From: Anaerolineae bacterium
Lineage (GTDB): Bacteria; Chloroflexota; Anaerolineae; Aggregatilineales; Phototrophicaceae
NCBI GenBank assembly: GCA_023382675.1
Contig: JAHDWN010000010.1
Coordinates: 41,118-105,117 of the forward strand
Length of the DNA: 64,000 nucleotides
Direction: 5' to 3'
The notes beneath the pieces are model-generated. The model was not told where the DNA came from. It did not search any database and saw only the letters and a list, made by a program, of their open reading frames with translations. Below, in pieces: positions 1 through 8,277 of this stretch; positions within the stretch are counted from its first letter, which is position 1, and each line of letters starts with the position of its first letter. Position numbers and translations under genes: made by a program.

Positions 1-40
1 GTGCGCCAGGGAGCATCCTGACGCAGCCGTAGGCACTGCG

Positions 41-718
41 TCACTCGACCAGATCCTCTTCCCAATCGTCCCATTGCGCTCGACGATTGTCGCGCCACCG
101 GTCATAAACTCTCACTGAAAGTCTCAAAATCAGTACGGCCGGCACCACGAGCCAGAAAGATAGGTTGCGCGATATGTTCGGTTGGTTGCCGAGGGCGATG
201 ATCGCCGCCAGGATGATGAGCACCAGCAGAAATAACAGAGAGTAGCGCACAATACCGGATCGTGTGAGCATGACGGGCTTGCGATCGATCAGGCTGACGA
301 GCGCCCCTGCGAAGGCGCCGATCAATGCTCCATCTACCGCGCCTTGTAAGCCACGAGCGACAAAGTCTTCACGCGCATACGTCGGCAGCAATGGGGTGAT
401 CGCATTGGCGATGCCATAGAGCAACATGCCAAAGACCAATCCCAACTGGACGCTCATCCAGTTGAAATTCAGCACGAAACGCATCCCGCGCGCGCCGAAA
501 ATCAGGTAGAGTCCGCCCAGTACCAACCCAACGACAAACGCGATTGTCAATCCGCTCGAAAGCAGCGCCGGGAGGTCAGCACTCCGATGCCACACAATGG
601 CGCGGAGGCCGAGATAGCCGGAGATCAAGCACGCCAGGATGAGAATGCCTGTCAGCGCCTGAACCAGCCGGTACAGGATACCTCTGGGACGTTCCTGGTA
701 GCGTTGTTCGTCACCCAT
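41..718 (-). CDS. Six-TM integral membrane protein, unknown function
   Basis: A 225-residue protein with about six hydrophobic segments (roughly residues 17-40, 52-75, 85-108, 125-145, 155-178 and 185-200) and a charged, acidic C-terminal tail ending in DDWEEDLVE. I recognise no catalytic motif or family. Its ATG lies only 6 nt after the moaB stop codon, and a GAGG SD sits inside the end of moaB. It is therefore almost certainly co-transcribed with and translated after moaB. The pairing does not by itself show a role in molybdenum cofactor work; it may be simple operon packing. Real gene with good confidence, function unknown. Confidence 0.75.
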   Translation of the reverse strand: MGDEQRYQERPRGILYRLVQALTGILILACLISGYLGLRAIVWHRSADLPALLSSGLTIAFVVGLVLGGLYLIFGARGMRFVLNFNWMSVQLGLVFGMLLYGIANAITPLLPTYAREDFVARGLQGAVDGALIGAFAGALVSLIDRKPVMLTRSGIVRYSLLFLLVLIILAAIIALGNQPNISRNLSFWLVVPAVLILRLSVRVYDRWRDNRRAQWDDWEEDLVE

Positions 719-724
719 AGCCCT

Positions 725-1234
725 CTATTTGCGCACAAGTTCCCAGGCGAAATGATTTAGTTCCGGCAAGATCAGCTTTTCCAGCGCCACTTTGACAGCG
801 TTCGGACTGCCCGGCATGGAGAACACCATGGTGTTCTTGTAAACGCCTGCCGTTGCCCGGCTGAGCATCGCCGCTGCGCCTACCTCCTCGTAGCTGAGCA
901 TACGGAACAATTCGCCAAAGCCGGGCAGATGCTTCTCCAACATCCGGCTTACGACATCGTAAGTCGTATCGCGCGGGCTGATGCCGGTGCCACCATTGAA
1001 CAATACGATACGTATGGCCGGCAGCGCGGTTAGCTCATCCAGAACTTCTGCCACCTGATCCGGTTCATCTTTGATCAACCGATAGGCATCTGCGATGTGC
1101 CCCAGTTCTATGAGCCGCCTTTCGATATAGCGCCGGTTCTCGTCCGTGTCCGGCGTGCGGGTATCGCTGACAGTGACAATCGCAACGTTCACAGGCTTAT
1201 CGCCCGCCTTTTGACGATGCTCATCCGCGCCCAT
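725..1234 (-). CDS. moaB: Molybdenum cofactor biosynthesis protein MoaB/Mog family
   Basis: Family role: MoaB/Mog proteins bind molybdopterin and adenylylate it (MPT adenylyltransferase) before molybdate insertion in the cytoplasm. Visible support is the N-terminal strand with TVSDTR, the central [12 protein letters not shown] motif that forms the molybdopterin-binding loop, and the C-terminal [10 protein letters not shown] segment, over about 169 residues, the usual length. The ORF track begins at a GTG at 1267, but a TATAAT hexamer (minus strand, 1269-1274) sits just upstream of that codon, so it cannot easily be the start. ATG at 1234 has GGAG about 7 nt upstream and is preferred. No other Moa/Moe genes are in the window. 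First gene of a two-gene operon with the membrane protein at 41-718. Confidence 0.9.
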   Translation of the reverse strand: MGADEHRQKAGDKPVNVAIVTVSDTRTPDTDENRRYIERRLIELGHIADAYRLIKDEPDQVAEVLDELTALPAIRIVLFNGGTGISPRDTTYDVVSRMLEKHLPGFGELFRMLSYEEVGAAAMLSRATAGVYKNTMVFSMPGSPNAVKVALEKLILPELNHFAWELVRK

Positions 1235-1500
1235 TGGGTTCTCCACAAGCTCATCGACCTTTAGCACGATTATACGTGGGTGGGCGTTTGCTAACAGCCT
1301 TGATTGCTGGACAAAGGGACTAGATCATGCCACAATATCGTTAAGACAATGTGGCGGGTATGACGATTTCTTTGAATGGCACATAAATATCAGTTGTTGT
1401 TAGTGATGTATGTAACCGTTGATGTTCCAGTGCGCATGGCCGTGAAGGTCTTTTTGTTTTAGAAGCCACTGGATTGTGCGTTCAGGGAAGGAGTCTGGCC

Positions 1501-2520
1501 GTGGAGATGTGTGTGATTCCCGGCGACGGGGTTGGAGTAGAAGTCATCCCTGCGGCGGTGCGTGTCCTCCAAGAGGCCGTTTCAGGCGTGCAGGTTCATT
1601 ATGCCGATGCGGGATGGGATTACTTTCAGAAGACAGGCAATCCGTTGCCCGATGAAACGGTGGCGCTGGCTCAACAATGCAAGGCCGTGCTCTATGGGGC
1701 TGCTGCTTCGCCCTCGTATCCGGTTGATCACTATTACATCCCCGGTGTTCGCTTACGACGTGTCCTGAAAACGTATGCGAATCTGCGCCCCACGCGTTAT
1801 ATGCCCGTGCCGACATCGCGCCCTGGCGTCGATTTGATCGTCGTCCGCGAAAACACCGAGGATGTCTATGTCGGGCAGGAATACACTCAGGACAGTGGCC
1901 GGGTCGGCATTTCTGAGAAAGTTGTCACCCGTGAGGCCACTGAACGGATTGCGCACAAGGCTTTTCAATTAGCCCGGCGCACAAATCGTCAGAAGATCAC
2001 CATTGTCCATAAAGCCAGCGTGATGACGCAAACGGACGGCCTTTTTCGGAAGGTTGCTTTGGAGGTCGCCCAGGAATATTCCGATATCGTGACCGACGAA
2101 CTGCTGGTTGATACGGCTGCCTACTGGATGGTGAAAAACCCGGCTCGTTTCGATATGATTCTCACATCGAATCTCTACGGCGATATTCTTTCGGATATGG
2201 CTGCTGCCTGGGGTGGTGGACTGGGCATGGCACCCTCTCTCAGTATTGGTGATGGGGTTGCAATCGCAGAGCCGGTGCATGGCTGTGCGCCGGATATTGC
2301 CGGGCAAGGGATCGCCAACCCAACAGCATCTATTTTGAGTGTGGCGATGCTCTTGCGTCATCACTGGGATCGTGAGCAAGAAGCGCGGCAGATCGAAGAG
2401 GCCGTTCATGCTGTCTTGAGCGAAGGCGATCATACGACCGACATCTATAGCGAAGGCGCGATTTCCACGGTCGATTTCACCGACAAGATCTGCGCCCATC
2501 TTTCCGCAACTCGAACGTGA
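1501..2520 (+). CDS. Isocitrate/homoisocitrate-type NAD-dependent beta-decarboxylating dehydrogenase
   Basis: Oxidatively decarboxylates a 2-hydroxy-3-carboxy acid (isocitrate, homoisocitrate or isopropylmalate) with NAD+ and Mg2+ or Mn2+. Seen: N-terminal IPGDGVG; the substrate-loop VRENTEDVYVGQE, which is the isocitrate/homoisocitrate form rather than the isopropylmalate form; the catalytic HKASVMTQTDGLF segment; the metal-binding NLYGDILSDMAA; and NAD-pocket EPVHGCAPDIAGQGIANP. The whole layout resembles Thermus-type homoisocitrate dehydrogenase, which also uses isocitrate, so substrate cannot be settled here. No lysine or leucine pathway genes adjoin it. The track starts at a TTG (1474); I use GTG 1501, preceded 7 nt away by GGGAAGGAG. 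ATG 1507 is a third option. Length 339 residues is normal. Confidence 0.88.
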   Translation: MEMCVIPGDGVGVEVIPAAVRVLQEAVSGVQVHYADAGWDYFQKTGNPLPDETVALAQQCKAVLYGAAASPSYPVDHYYIPGVRLRRVLKTYANLRPTRYMPVPTSRPGVDLIVVRENTEDVYVGQEYTQDSGRVGISEKVVTREATERIAHKAFQLARRTNRQKITIVHKASVMTQTDGLFRKVALEVAQEYSDIVTDELLVDTAAYWMVKNPARFDMILTSNLYGDILSDMAAAWGGGLGMAPSLSIGDGVAIAEPVHGCAPDIAGQGIANPTASILSVAMLLRHHWDREQEARQIEEAVHAVLSEGDHTTDIYSEGAISTVDFTDKICAHLSATRT

Positions 2521-2535
2521 TTGGCTGAAAGGTAA

Positions 2536-2991
2536 ATGATGGACGACGAGCACAACCTGGCGGTCAGCGCAGTCCGCCGCCAAATCGACAGCTTGAGCGC
2601 CAACGAGTTCATGGTGGAACTTGATGGTGTGCGGGTCGGTGGTGTTTTTCGCGTGACAGGTCTGATCCCTTTCAAGCTGGACGTGAAGCCGACATTGACC
2701 AAGCGCGTTCGCGATCCTTTCAAGCTGACCAAAATGGTGCAGCGCGATCCCGAAAATCCATTCAATCGCTGGGTGAAGGATACCGTGGCAGCGCGTGACG
2801 ATATTGTCCGTCCTACGCGCCAGCTTGCGGTGATCGCAGTCGATGATGACACAGAGGTGCGCCGCTGGCTCATCAAAGACGCCTGGATCGCCGAAGTCAG
2901 CTATTCCGATTTCAATTCCGGCTCCAATGAGTTGATTGAAGAAACCCTCGTCATCTACTACGAAGACATCGAAGAACTCTGGATCGGTTAG
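2536..2991 (+). CDS. Orphan protein resembling T4 gp19 phage tail-tube family
   Basis: A 151-residue protein starting 15 nt after the dehydrogenase, so probably in the same transcript. The start of the fold reads FMVELDGVRVGGVFRVTGL, close to the family opening (bind a target, 'sv.G' turn), and the C-terminal half has VRRWLIKDAWIAEVSYSDF followed by NELIEETLVIYYEDIEEL. This W-W-(S/N)-E-I-E layout is characteristic of gp19-like tube proteins of contractile tails and of related contractile injection systems. No sheath, baseplate, LysM or tape-measure gene is adjacent. It could instead be an unrelated beta-barrel protein, because the resemblance is by pattern only. A hairpin with a short T run follows the stop. 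Confidence 0.5.
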   Translation: MMDDEHNLAVSAVRRQIDSLSANEFMVELDGVRVGGVFRVTGLIPFKLDVKPTLTKRVRDPFKLTKMVQRDPENPFNRWVKDTVAARDDIVRPTRQLAVIAVDDDTEVRRWLIKDAWIAEVSYSDFNSGSNELIEETLVIYYEDIEELWIG

Positions 2992-2997
2992 ACATGA

Positions 2998-3026
2998 CAG
3001 GGCGTAGCGAGTGCGCCCTGCCGTTT
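2998..3026 (+). terminator. Hairpin terminator after the gp19-like gene
   Basis: CAGGGCG and CGCCCTG form a perfect 7-bp stem around a 9-nt loop, followed by CCGTTTT. It begins 7 nt after the stop of the gp19-like gene and 56 nt before the end of the converging ppsA, so it ends the dehydrogenase transcript. The T run is short, so efficiency is uncertain. Confidence 0.6.
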
Positions 3027-3075
3027 TCATTCCCGCTTGATTTACCTGTTCGACTCAGAGTGATAGCTTGCGTGC

Positions 3076-5484
3076 TCATGCTGGAACTGCTGCCAGGTGT
3101 GCCTCCTCTTCGGCAATACGATGGCGTGTGCGAATGATGCTGTCCGGGTTGAGCGAGATCGAGTCGATTCCGCATTCGACCAGGAACGCAGCGAAGTCCG
3201 GATAGTCGCTGGGGCCTTGTCCACAAATACCGACCTTTGAACCGACCTCATGCGCGTCATGGATCAGGTTGCGAATGAGGATCTTCACAGCCTCGTTACG
3301 TTCATCAAACAGCGGCGCGAGGATCGACGAATCGCGATCCACGCCCAATGTAAGCTGCGTCAAATCGTTGCTGCCAATTGAGAATCCGTCGAAGCGTCTG
3401 GCAAATTCCTTCGCCAGCAGAATGTTGGATGGGATTTCAGCCATCACATAGACTTCCAGATCGTTGAGTCCGCGTTTTAGCCCGTGTGCTGCCATGACTT
3501 CGAGCACACTGTCAGCTTCGGCAAGTGTCCTGCAGAAGGGGATCATGACGATGACATTCGTCAGTCCCATCTCATCGCGCACGCGCTTGATCGCGCGGCA
3601 TTCGAGCGCGAAACCGTCTCGATAGAGTTCGTGTGCGTAGCGAGATGCTCCCCGGAAGCCAAGCATCGGGTTGGACTCGGCTATCTCGAATTGCGCGCCG
3701 CCGATCAGGTTGGCGTACTCATTGGTCTTGAAGTCGCTCATACGCACGATCACGGGATCAGGATACTGAGAACTGGCAATCTGAGCGATTCCGCGGGCCA
3801 GGTTATCCACAAAGTAGTCGGCCTTGTTTTCATAGCCGCGTGTGAGCTGTTCGATAGTTCGCTGCGCTTTTACGTCGGTAAGCTCATCGAACTTGACCAG
3901 CGCCATAGGGTGAACTTTGATGTGATTGCCGATGATAAACTCCATGCGCGCCAAGCCGATGCCTTCACACGGTAGCCGCCACCAGCGAAAGGCCGCCGCT
4001 GGGTCGCCGATATTCATCATGATGTGCGTATTCGTATCCGGTACGTCGGACAGGTTGACATCATGAATCTCGTATTCGAGGAGTCCCTCATAGACGTATC
4101 CCTGTGTGCCCTCTGCGCACGACAGGGTGATCTTTTGACTGTCTTTCAGTACGTGCGTTGCCTCGCCCGTGCCGACGACGGCCGGAACGCCTAATTCACG
4201 GCTGACGATCGCGGCGTGGCAGGTGCGCCCACCGAAGTCGGTGATAATCCCGGCGGCACGTTGCATGATAGGCACCCAGTCCGGGTCGGTCATGCCGGTC
4301 ACGAGGATACTGCCGTCGATGAAGTGGTCGATCTCGGACGCATCTTTGATCAAGCAGACTTTGCCTGCCGCTACGGCTTCACCGATGCTCAGACCTGTCA
4401 GAAGCCGGGTGCCTTTTTCCTTAAGCTCATATGTCTTGAGCGCGGCCGCCTCACGCTGCGACTGCACAGTCTCTGGACGCGCCTGGACGACAAAGAGTTC
4501 GCCATTTTCACCATCTTTAGCCCACTCGATGTCCATTGGGCGGCCATAATGGCGTTCAATTGTCGTCGCCCAGCGGGCAAGTTGTAAGATCTCGGTGTCG
4601 TCTAGGACGAAACTACGGCGCTCATCTGCTGTGGTCTCGACGTTTTTGGTCGTCTCTGTCCCGCCAACGGCGTAGATCAGCTTCTTCTCTTTCGCGCCAA
4701 GCTTCTTCTCGATGATCGGTGTCAGGCGCATGTCGTCAAGCAGCGGCTTGAAGATGACGAATTCGTCGGGAGTGACTGCGCCCTGAACAACATTCTCACC
4801 GAGACCCCATGCGCCGTTGATGACGACGACATCCCGGAATCCCGTCTCTGTGTCGATAGTGAAGATCACACCGGAGCTAGCCAGGTCAGATCGCACCATT
4901 TTCTGGATGCCGATCGATAGTGCGACCTGCATATGATCAAACCCCTGGGCGATGCGATAGCTGATCGCCCGATCTGTGAACAGCGATGCAAAGCAGCGAC
5001 GGCAGGCGTCGAGCACTTCGGTGTCGCCGGAGATATTCAGGAATGTCTCTTGTTGTCCGGCAAAGCTGGCATGGGGCAGGTCTTCGGCGGTGGCGCTGCT
5101 GCGCACGGCAACGTCGACGTGATCGGTGTCGTAACGCCGGCACAATTCCTGATAAGCAGCGACGATCTGGTCACTCAACGCCTGAGGGAATTGCGCTCTC
5201 AAGAAACGCCGCCGAATGGCCTTGCCCACTTGTTCTAACGTGGCAATGCCTGTTTCCAGATCTTCCAATAGGTGACGGATTTCATCGACCAGATTATTGG
5301 CCTCCAAAAATCCCCAGTAAGCGGGTGCCGTCGTTGCGAAGCCATCCGGCACGCGGATCCCCTGGCTTGTCAGTGCGACATACATCTCACCGAGCGAAGC
5401 GTTTTTCCCTCCTACGTCGCCAACATCATTGATTGTGAGGGTCTCAAACCAGCGGATGTAAGAGCTTTCCCGTGGTTTGGACAT
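3076..5484 (-). CDS. ppsA: Phosphoenolpyruvate synthase
   Basis: Converts pyruvate, ATP and water to phosphoenolpyruvate, AMP and phosphate in gluconeogenesis (cytoplasm). The 802 residues show the three standard modules: an N-terminal ATP-grasp-like nucleotide-binding domain (about 15-345, with VGGKNASLGEM and the DIEWAKDG region), the swivelling phosphohistidine domain (about 375-460, with GGRTCHAAIVSRELGVPAVVG, catalytic His near residue 421), and the PEP-utilising TIM barrel (about 475-790, with FSIGSNDLTQLTLGVDRDS and the catalytic-Cys motif KVGICGQGPSDYP). Length matches the family. ATG start has AGAGGAAGG upstream. Transcribed alone and divergently from the universal stress protein across a 243-nt spacer that contains AT-rich promoter-like DNA (TATAAC within TAAATATAACG on the minus strand). 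Confidence 0.96.
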   Translation of the reverse strand: MSKPRESSYIRWFETLTINDVGDVGGKNASLGEMYVALTSQGIRVPDGFATTAPAYWGFLEANNLVDEIRHLLEDLETGIATLEQVGKAIRRRFLRAQFPQALSDQIVAAYQELCRRYDTDHVDVAVRSSATAEDLPHASFAGQQETFLNISGDTEVLDACRRCFASLFTDRAISYRIAQGFDHMQVALSIGIQKMVRSDLASSGVIFTIDTETGFRDVVVINGAWGLGENVVQGAVTPDEFVIFKPLLDDMRLTPIIEKKLGAKEKKLIYAVGGTETTKNVETTADERRSFVLDDTEILQLARWATTIERHYGRPMDIEWAKDGENGELFVVQARPETVQSQREAAALKTYELKEKGTRLLTGLSIGEAVAAGKVCLIKDASEIDHFIDGSILVTGMTDPDWVPIMQRAAGIITDFGGRTCHAAIVSRELGVPAVVGTGEATHVLKDSQKITLSCAEGTQGYVYEGLLEYEIHDVNLSDVPDTNTHIMMNIGDPAAAFRWWRLPCEGIGLARMEFIIGNHIKVHPMALVKFDELTDVKAQRTIEQLTRGYENKADYFVDNLARGIAQIASSQYPDPVIVRMSDFKTNEYANLIGGAQFEIAESNPMLGFRGASRYAHELYRDGFALECRAIKRVRDEMGLTNVIVMIPFCRTLAEADSVLEVMAAHGLKRGLNDLEVYVMAEIPSNILLAKEFARRFDGFSIGSNDLTQLTLGVDRDSSILAPLFDERNEAVKILIRNLIHDAHEVGSKVGICGQGPSDYPDFAAFLVECGIDSISLNPDSIIRTRHRIAEEEAHLAAVPA

Positions 5485-5727
5485 TGCTGCCTTCCTCTCA
5501 TTTCATTTGGCATGCACGGAATCGGCACACCGTGGTAATGCAATGCAATTCGTTATATTTATTATCAGATGGAAGAAGGCCGCTTTGCAGTGACGAAGAT
5601 CAGCCCTAGGCATGAAACTCGGCATGACCGGGTGTTCGAAAAAGATGTCTTCTATCATGCTCTTCGCATGACCACAAAAAGGCGCGCTTCCTCGACAATA
5701 AGATCAAATTGAGCAAGGGGGGAAATT

Positions 5728-6264
5728 ATGTTGAAACACATCTTGATTCCGTTGGATGGCTCAGAGCTAGCAGAGCAAGCCTTGCCCTGGGCGCGGCAGA
5801 TTCTGAATCCGGATGGGAAAGTCACACTGGTCACAGCCGTGCATGTGCCCGATGCGCTCTCGCCGGCTTTTACAGGGGCGCTGCCGCGAGTGCGTACCGA
5901 AATGGAACTTACGGGCCTGGCCGACTACAGCCGGTGGGAACAAAAAGTTACACAGGATGTTTATCGTTATCTTGAAGACATAGCGCAATCCCTCAAACGG
6001 AGCATAGCACCATCGCTCGCCGTCGAATTTGTGGTTGCCAGCGGCGATCCGGCGAGTTTGATCGTGGAAACTGCGCAAGAAAAAAAGGTTGATGCAATCC
6101 TTATGTCAACACACGGGCGTTCCGGTTTGCAGCGCTGGTTGTTCGGGAGCGTCGCCGTGCGGGTTCTCGAGTCGCGCGTGTGTCCGGTGTTTACGATCCC
6201 TGGTACGCAGGTAGAGACAGTCAAAGACAACGCAGAGTCGCGTGGCGCCGTGCAACCGACCTAG
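5728..6264 (+). CDS. Universal stress protein, UspA family
   Basis: A single-domain Usp of 178 residues. Seen: N-terminal ILIPLDGSELAEQAL (phosphate and ribose strand), the hallmark ATP-binding loop STHGRSGLQRWLFGSVAVRVL at about 127-147, and a final strand VCPVFTIP. The G-x-x-GR-x-GS-V ATP motif is present as HGRSGLQRWLFGSVA, so it is of the nucleotide-binding type. Such proteins are cytoplasmic and respond to starvation, redox or membrane stress; the specific trigger is unknown. The ATG has a strong AAGGGGGG SD. A 20-nt gap separates it from the SRPBCC gene, which is probably co-transcribed. Confidence 0.93.
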   Translation: MLKHILIPLDGSELAEQALPWARQILNPDGKVTLVTAVHVPDALSPAFTGALPRVRTEMELTGLADYSRWEQKVTQDVYRYLEDIAQSLKRSIAPSLAVEFVVASGDPASLIVETAQEKKVDAILMSTHGRSGLQRWLFGSVAVRVLESRVCPVFTIPGTQVETVKDNAESRGAVQPT

Positions 6265-6283
6265 TCTTGCTGAGGAGGCAGTC

Positions 6284-6727
6284 ATGGAGACCGTTATTGA
6301 AGCTGTCGAAAAGTCCATACGCATTGGTGTGTCGGCCAGGAAGGTTTTTGATTACATCAGCGATCCAAAACATCTACCCGACATCTGGGCCAACGTCGTC
6401 CGCGTTCAGCATGTCCAGATGCTTGCTCACGGCCGCCATCGTTATCGTTGGCAGTACAAGCTGTGCGGTGTGCGTTTTGAAGGCGAGAGTGAATGCGTCG
6501 CTCTGAGCGTACCGGATCGCATGACAGAAAAGTGGCGTGGCGGCATCCAGGGCCAGGTCGATTGGGTGATGACCCCGCGCGATGGGGATACCCTGGTGAC
6601 ACTGCGCCTGGAATATGCGTTTCCAACGCCGCTGACGCAGAAGCACACTTGCGAAGACGTTCATGCATCACATGCTCGCGACATCGAGATCACGCTCGAA
6701 AATCTGAAGCACGTCATGGAGGGCTAA
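6284..6727 (+). CDS. SRPBCC (START/Bet v1-like) small ligand-binding protein
   Basis: About 147 residues with the helix-grip pattern of polyketide cyclase/COQ10-type SRPBCC proteins: an opening strand IEAVEKSIRIGVSARKVFDYISDPKHLPDIW, a middle set of beta strands including YRWQYKLCGVRFEGE and RMTEKWRGGIQGQVDWVM, and a long C-terminal helix EDVHASHARDIEITLENLKHVMEG. Members bind hydrophobic ligands or act as cyclases or chaperones; no ligand can be inferred. The ORF track begins 42 nt upstream, but ATG 6284 is directly preceded by TGAGGAGG. It ends 9 nt before the end of the converging histidine phosphatase, with no terminator between. Confidence 0.85.
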   Translation: METVIEAVEKSIRIGVSARKVFDYISDPKHLPDIWANVVRVQHVQMLAHGRHRYRWQYKLCGVRFEGESECVALSVPDRMTEKWRGGIQGQVDWVMTPRDGDTLVTLRLEYAFPTPLTQKHTCEDVHASHARDIEITLENLKHVMEG

Positions 6728-6736
6728 CGAAAGAAC

Positions 6737-7381
6737 TCACTGCGCTTCAATGGTGCCATGGGGCGGGGTGTGCGGCGTAAGGTGTGGCGTTTCGCCCAAC
6801 CGCTCTAACTGCCAGTCACCGTTATCGCGCACAACCGTCGTCAAAGACGTGTTTTCAATCGGCGTTTGCTTCGCCGCTGCACTGCCTGGAAACAGACGGT
6901 GTAAGAGCACGCGCACCACACCACCGTGCGCCACCAATACGACTTCAGGCCCTGGCTCATGTGCTGCAACTTCTTCGAACAGGGCATAGGCGCGCGTTTG
7001 GACCATATGGCGGTTTTCGCCACCTTCGATGCGATGATCGAGCCAATCATCGCGAAGGGAGGCGAGTTCGTGTGCGTAGCGCGCCTGAATCTCGCCGATG
7101 GTAAGCCCTTGCAGCACACCAAGGTGCATCTCACGCAGGCGCGGATCTGTCTGCGGGCGCAGATCGAGAGCGCTGCCGATGGTTTCAGCGGTGACATAGG
7201 CACGCTGAAGATCGCTCGTGTAGATGGCTGTAATTGGGTGCGTTTGCAGGTAGCGCGCCAGCATCTGCGCCTGCTGGAGGCCGCGTTCGTTCAGGGGTGG
7301 ATCAAGTTGCCCTTGCCAGCGCTTTTCGTGATTCCAGTTGGTTTCGCCGTGGCGGATGATGTGAATACGAAGGCTGGGCAT
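6737..7381 (-). CDS. Histidine phosphatase (phosphoglycerate mutase-like) family protein
   Basis: The catalytic RHGETNWN motif lies near the N-terminus (phosphohistidine nucleophile), followed by YTSDLQRAYVTAE, LREMHLGVLQG and the second catalytic histidine in VVLVAHGGVVRVLL. This is the classic two-histidine superfamily layout. It could be a cobalamin-type phosphatase, a 2,3-bisphosphoglycerate phosphatase or a broad sugar phosphatase; true glycolytic mutase activity is less likely because the window also holds apgM. Start set at ATG 7381, since the track GTG at 7393 overlaps the AGGA SD. It follows the deoxyribosyltransferase gene by about 20 nt on the same strand. Confidence 0.92.
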   Translation of the reverse strand: MPSLRIHIIRHGETNWNHEKRWQGQLDPPLNERGLQQAQMLARYLQTHPITAIYTSDLQRAYVTAETIGSALDLRPQTDPRLREMHLGVLQGLTIGEIQARYAHELASLRDDWLDHRIEGGENRHMVQTRAYALFEEVAAHEPGPEVVLVAHGGVVRVLLHRLFPGSAAAKQTPIENTSLTTVVRDNGDWQLERLGETPHLTPHTPPHGTIEAQ

Positions 7382-7401
7382 AGAATTCCTCACGATGATG
7401 C

Positions 7402-7839
7402 TTAAGCTTGGTCGGTGGCGTACTGACGCAAATATGCGGCCAGATCATCTAGCGAGCGGCTGAGATGATGCAGTGAACATTGCAGCATAATATTCAGCGT
7501 TTGATCCGGAAACCGCGCCATACGCGTTCGCCAATCGGTATACACGCCGACGATGTGCTTGCCCCGCGCAAAGCCATAGCCGATTTCCCAGGCGGTGCCA
7601 TCGTCCGTGGCGACCCCGTTAAGATTGGCAACGATGATGTCGCAACTGTCTATCGCGCCGACATCCTCCCGAAAGATCCGTTCCTTAATTCCCGGTAGAT
7701 CTGAACGCGCGGCTTCAAAGCCATCGCGATGCGGCAAGAACGTCGTGAAGCCGGCTTCGCGCACGACGCGGTCGATTTGCTCATCAAACCAGCGCTCACC
7801 TTCATCGAAGAGCGGCCCGGCGATATATGCGTGTGGCAT
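7402..7839 (-). CDS. Nucleoside 2-deoxyribosyltransferase family protein
   Basis: Family enzymes move deoxyribose between bases, or hydrolyse deoxynucleoside monophosphates, in nucleotide salvage. The 145-residue protein begins MPHAYIAGPLFDEGE, the family N-terminal strand and loop, then carries SCDIIVANLNGVATDDGTAWEIGYGFARGK, which holds the D-G-T-A-x-E-x-G catalytic region (Asp and Glu nucleophile area), and VGVYTDWR. Length matches the family. The track ORF is 40 residues longer, but ATG 7839 has AAAGGA right before it and starts exactly at the domain. It lies divergent from the small membrane protein, with a 100-nt promoter spacer between the two. Confidence 0.9.
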   Translation of the reverse strand: MPHAYIAGPLFDEGERWFDEQIDRVVREAGFTTFLPHRDGFEAARSDLPGIKERIFREDVGAIDSCDIIVANLNGVATDDGTAWEIGYGFARGKHIVGVYTDWRTRMARFPDQTLNIMLQCSLHHLSRSLDDLAAYLRQYATDQA

Positions 7840-7939
7840 TCCTTTTCCTTTCGGCTCAGGCTCATGGTTGACGCATGGCTCAGGAAACGGCAGAATCTCT
7901 ATTATGACTTGGAAATCGTCATTTGATGAGGTGAACTTC

Positions 7940-8272
7940 GTGAAAACATCGCGCTTCAAAACCGATAACCCGCTTGTCTTCGGCCTGTCGATGCTCGCCT
8001 ATACCGGTTTGCTTATCATGGCTCTCGCGGTGGCCTATGGCGTCGTCTCTGGCGCGGATGCAAATACCAGTGCTGTCGGATCGTTCTTCGTCTTGGGGCT
8101 GGTGCTGTTCCTGACCGGAGTTCTCGGTTGGGTTGGCGTGGTTCGCCCCTTTGCGAACTTCGACGACATCAACGTGCCGATGGACACAGGGCATGGGCAC
8201 GAGGAGCATCACGAAGATCATGCCGCGCTTCCCGAAACGACCGAAAAGGGCATTGAGCCGGTACATCACTAG
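7940..8272 (+). CDS. Small two-TM protein with His/Glu-rich cytoplasmic or periplasmic tail
   Basis: About 110 residues from GTG 7940 (SD GATGAGGTG); an upstream ATG at 7902 is in frame but has no SD. Two hydrophobic stretches are clear (about residues 10-35 and 45-68), joined by a short loop, followed by a polar tail containing HGHEEHHEDH, which could bind a transition metal. The arrangement recalls accessory subunits of haem-copper oxidases, but no oxidase gene is nearby, so this is only a resemblance. The gene ends 5 nt before the next one, and the pair looks like an operon. Confidence 0.7.
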   Translation: MKTSRFKTDNPLVFGLSMLAYTGLLIMALAVAYGVVSGADANTSAVGSFFVLGLVLFLTGVLGWVGVVRPFANFDDINVPMDTGHGHEEHHEDHAALPETTEKGIEPVHH

Positions 8273-8277
8273 AGGTC

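Noticed and set aside
1300-1473. CCACA ... TGTGG inverted repeat between moaB and the dehydrogenase
   Set aside because: Arms of five bases around a 15-nt spacer with imperfect inner pairing; too weak to call an operator.
1969-3030. 353-residue minus-strand ORF opposite the dehydrogenase and gp19-like genes
   Set aside because: Antisense to two convincing forward genes with good SDs; shadow frame.
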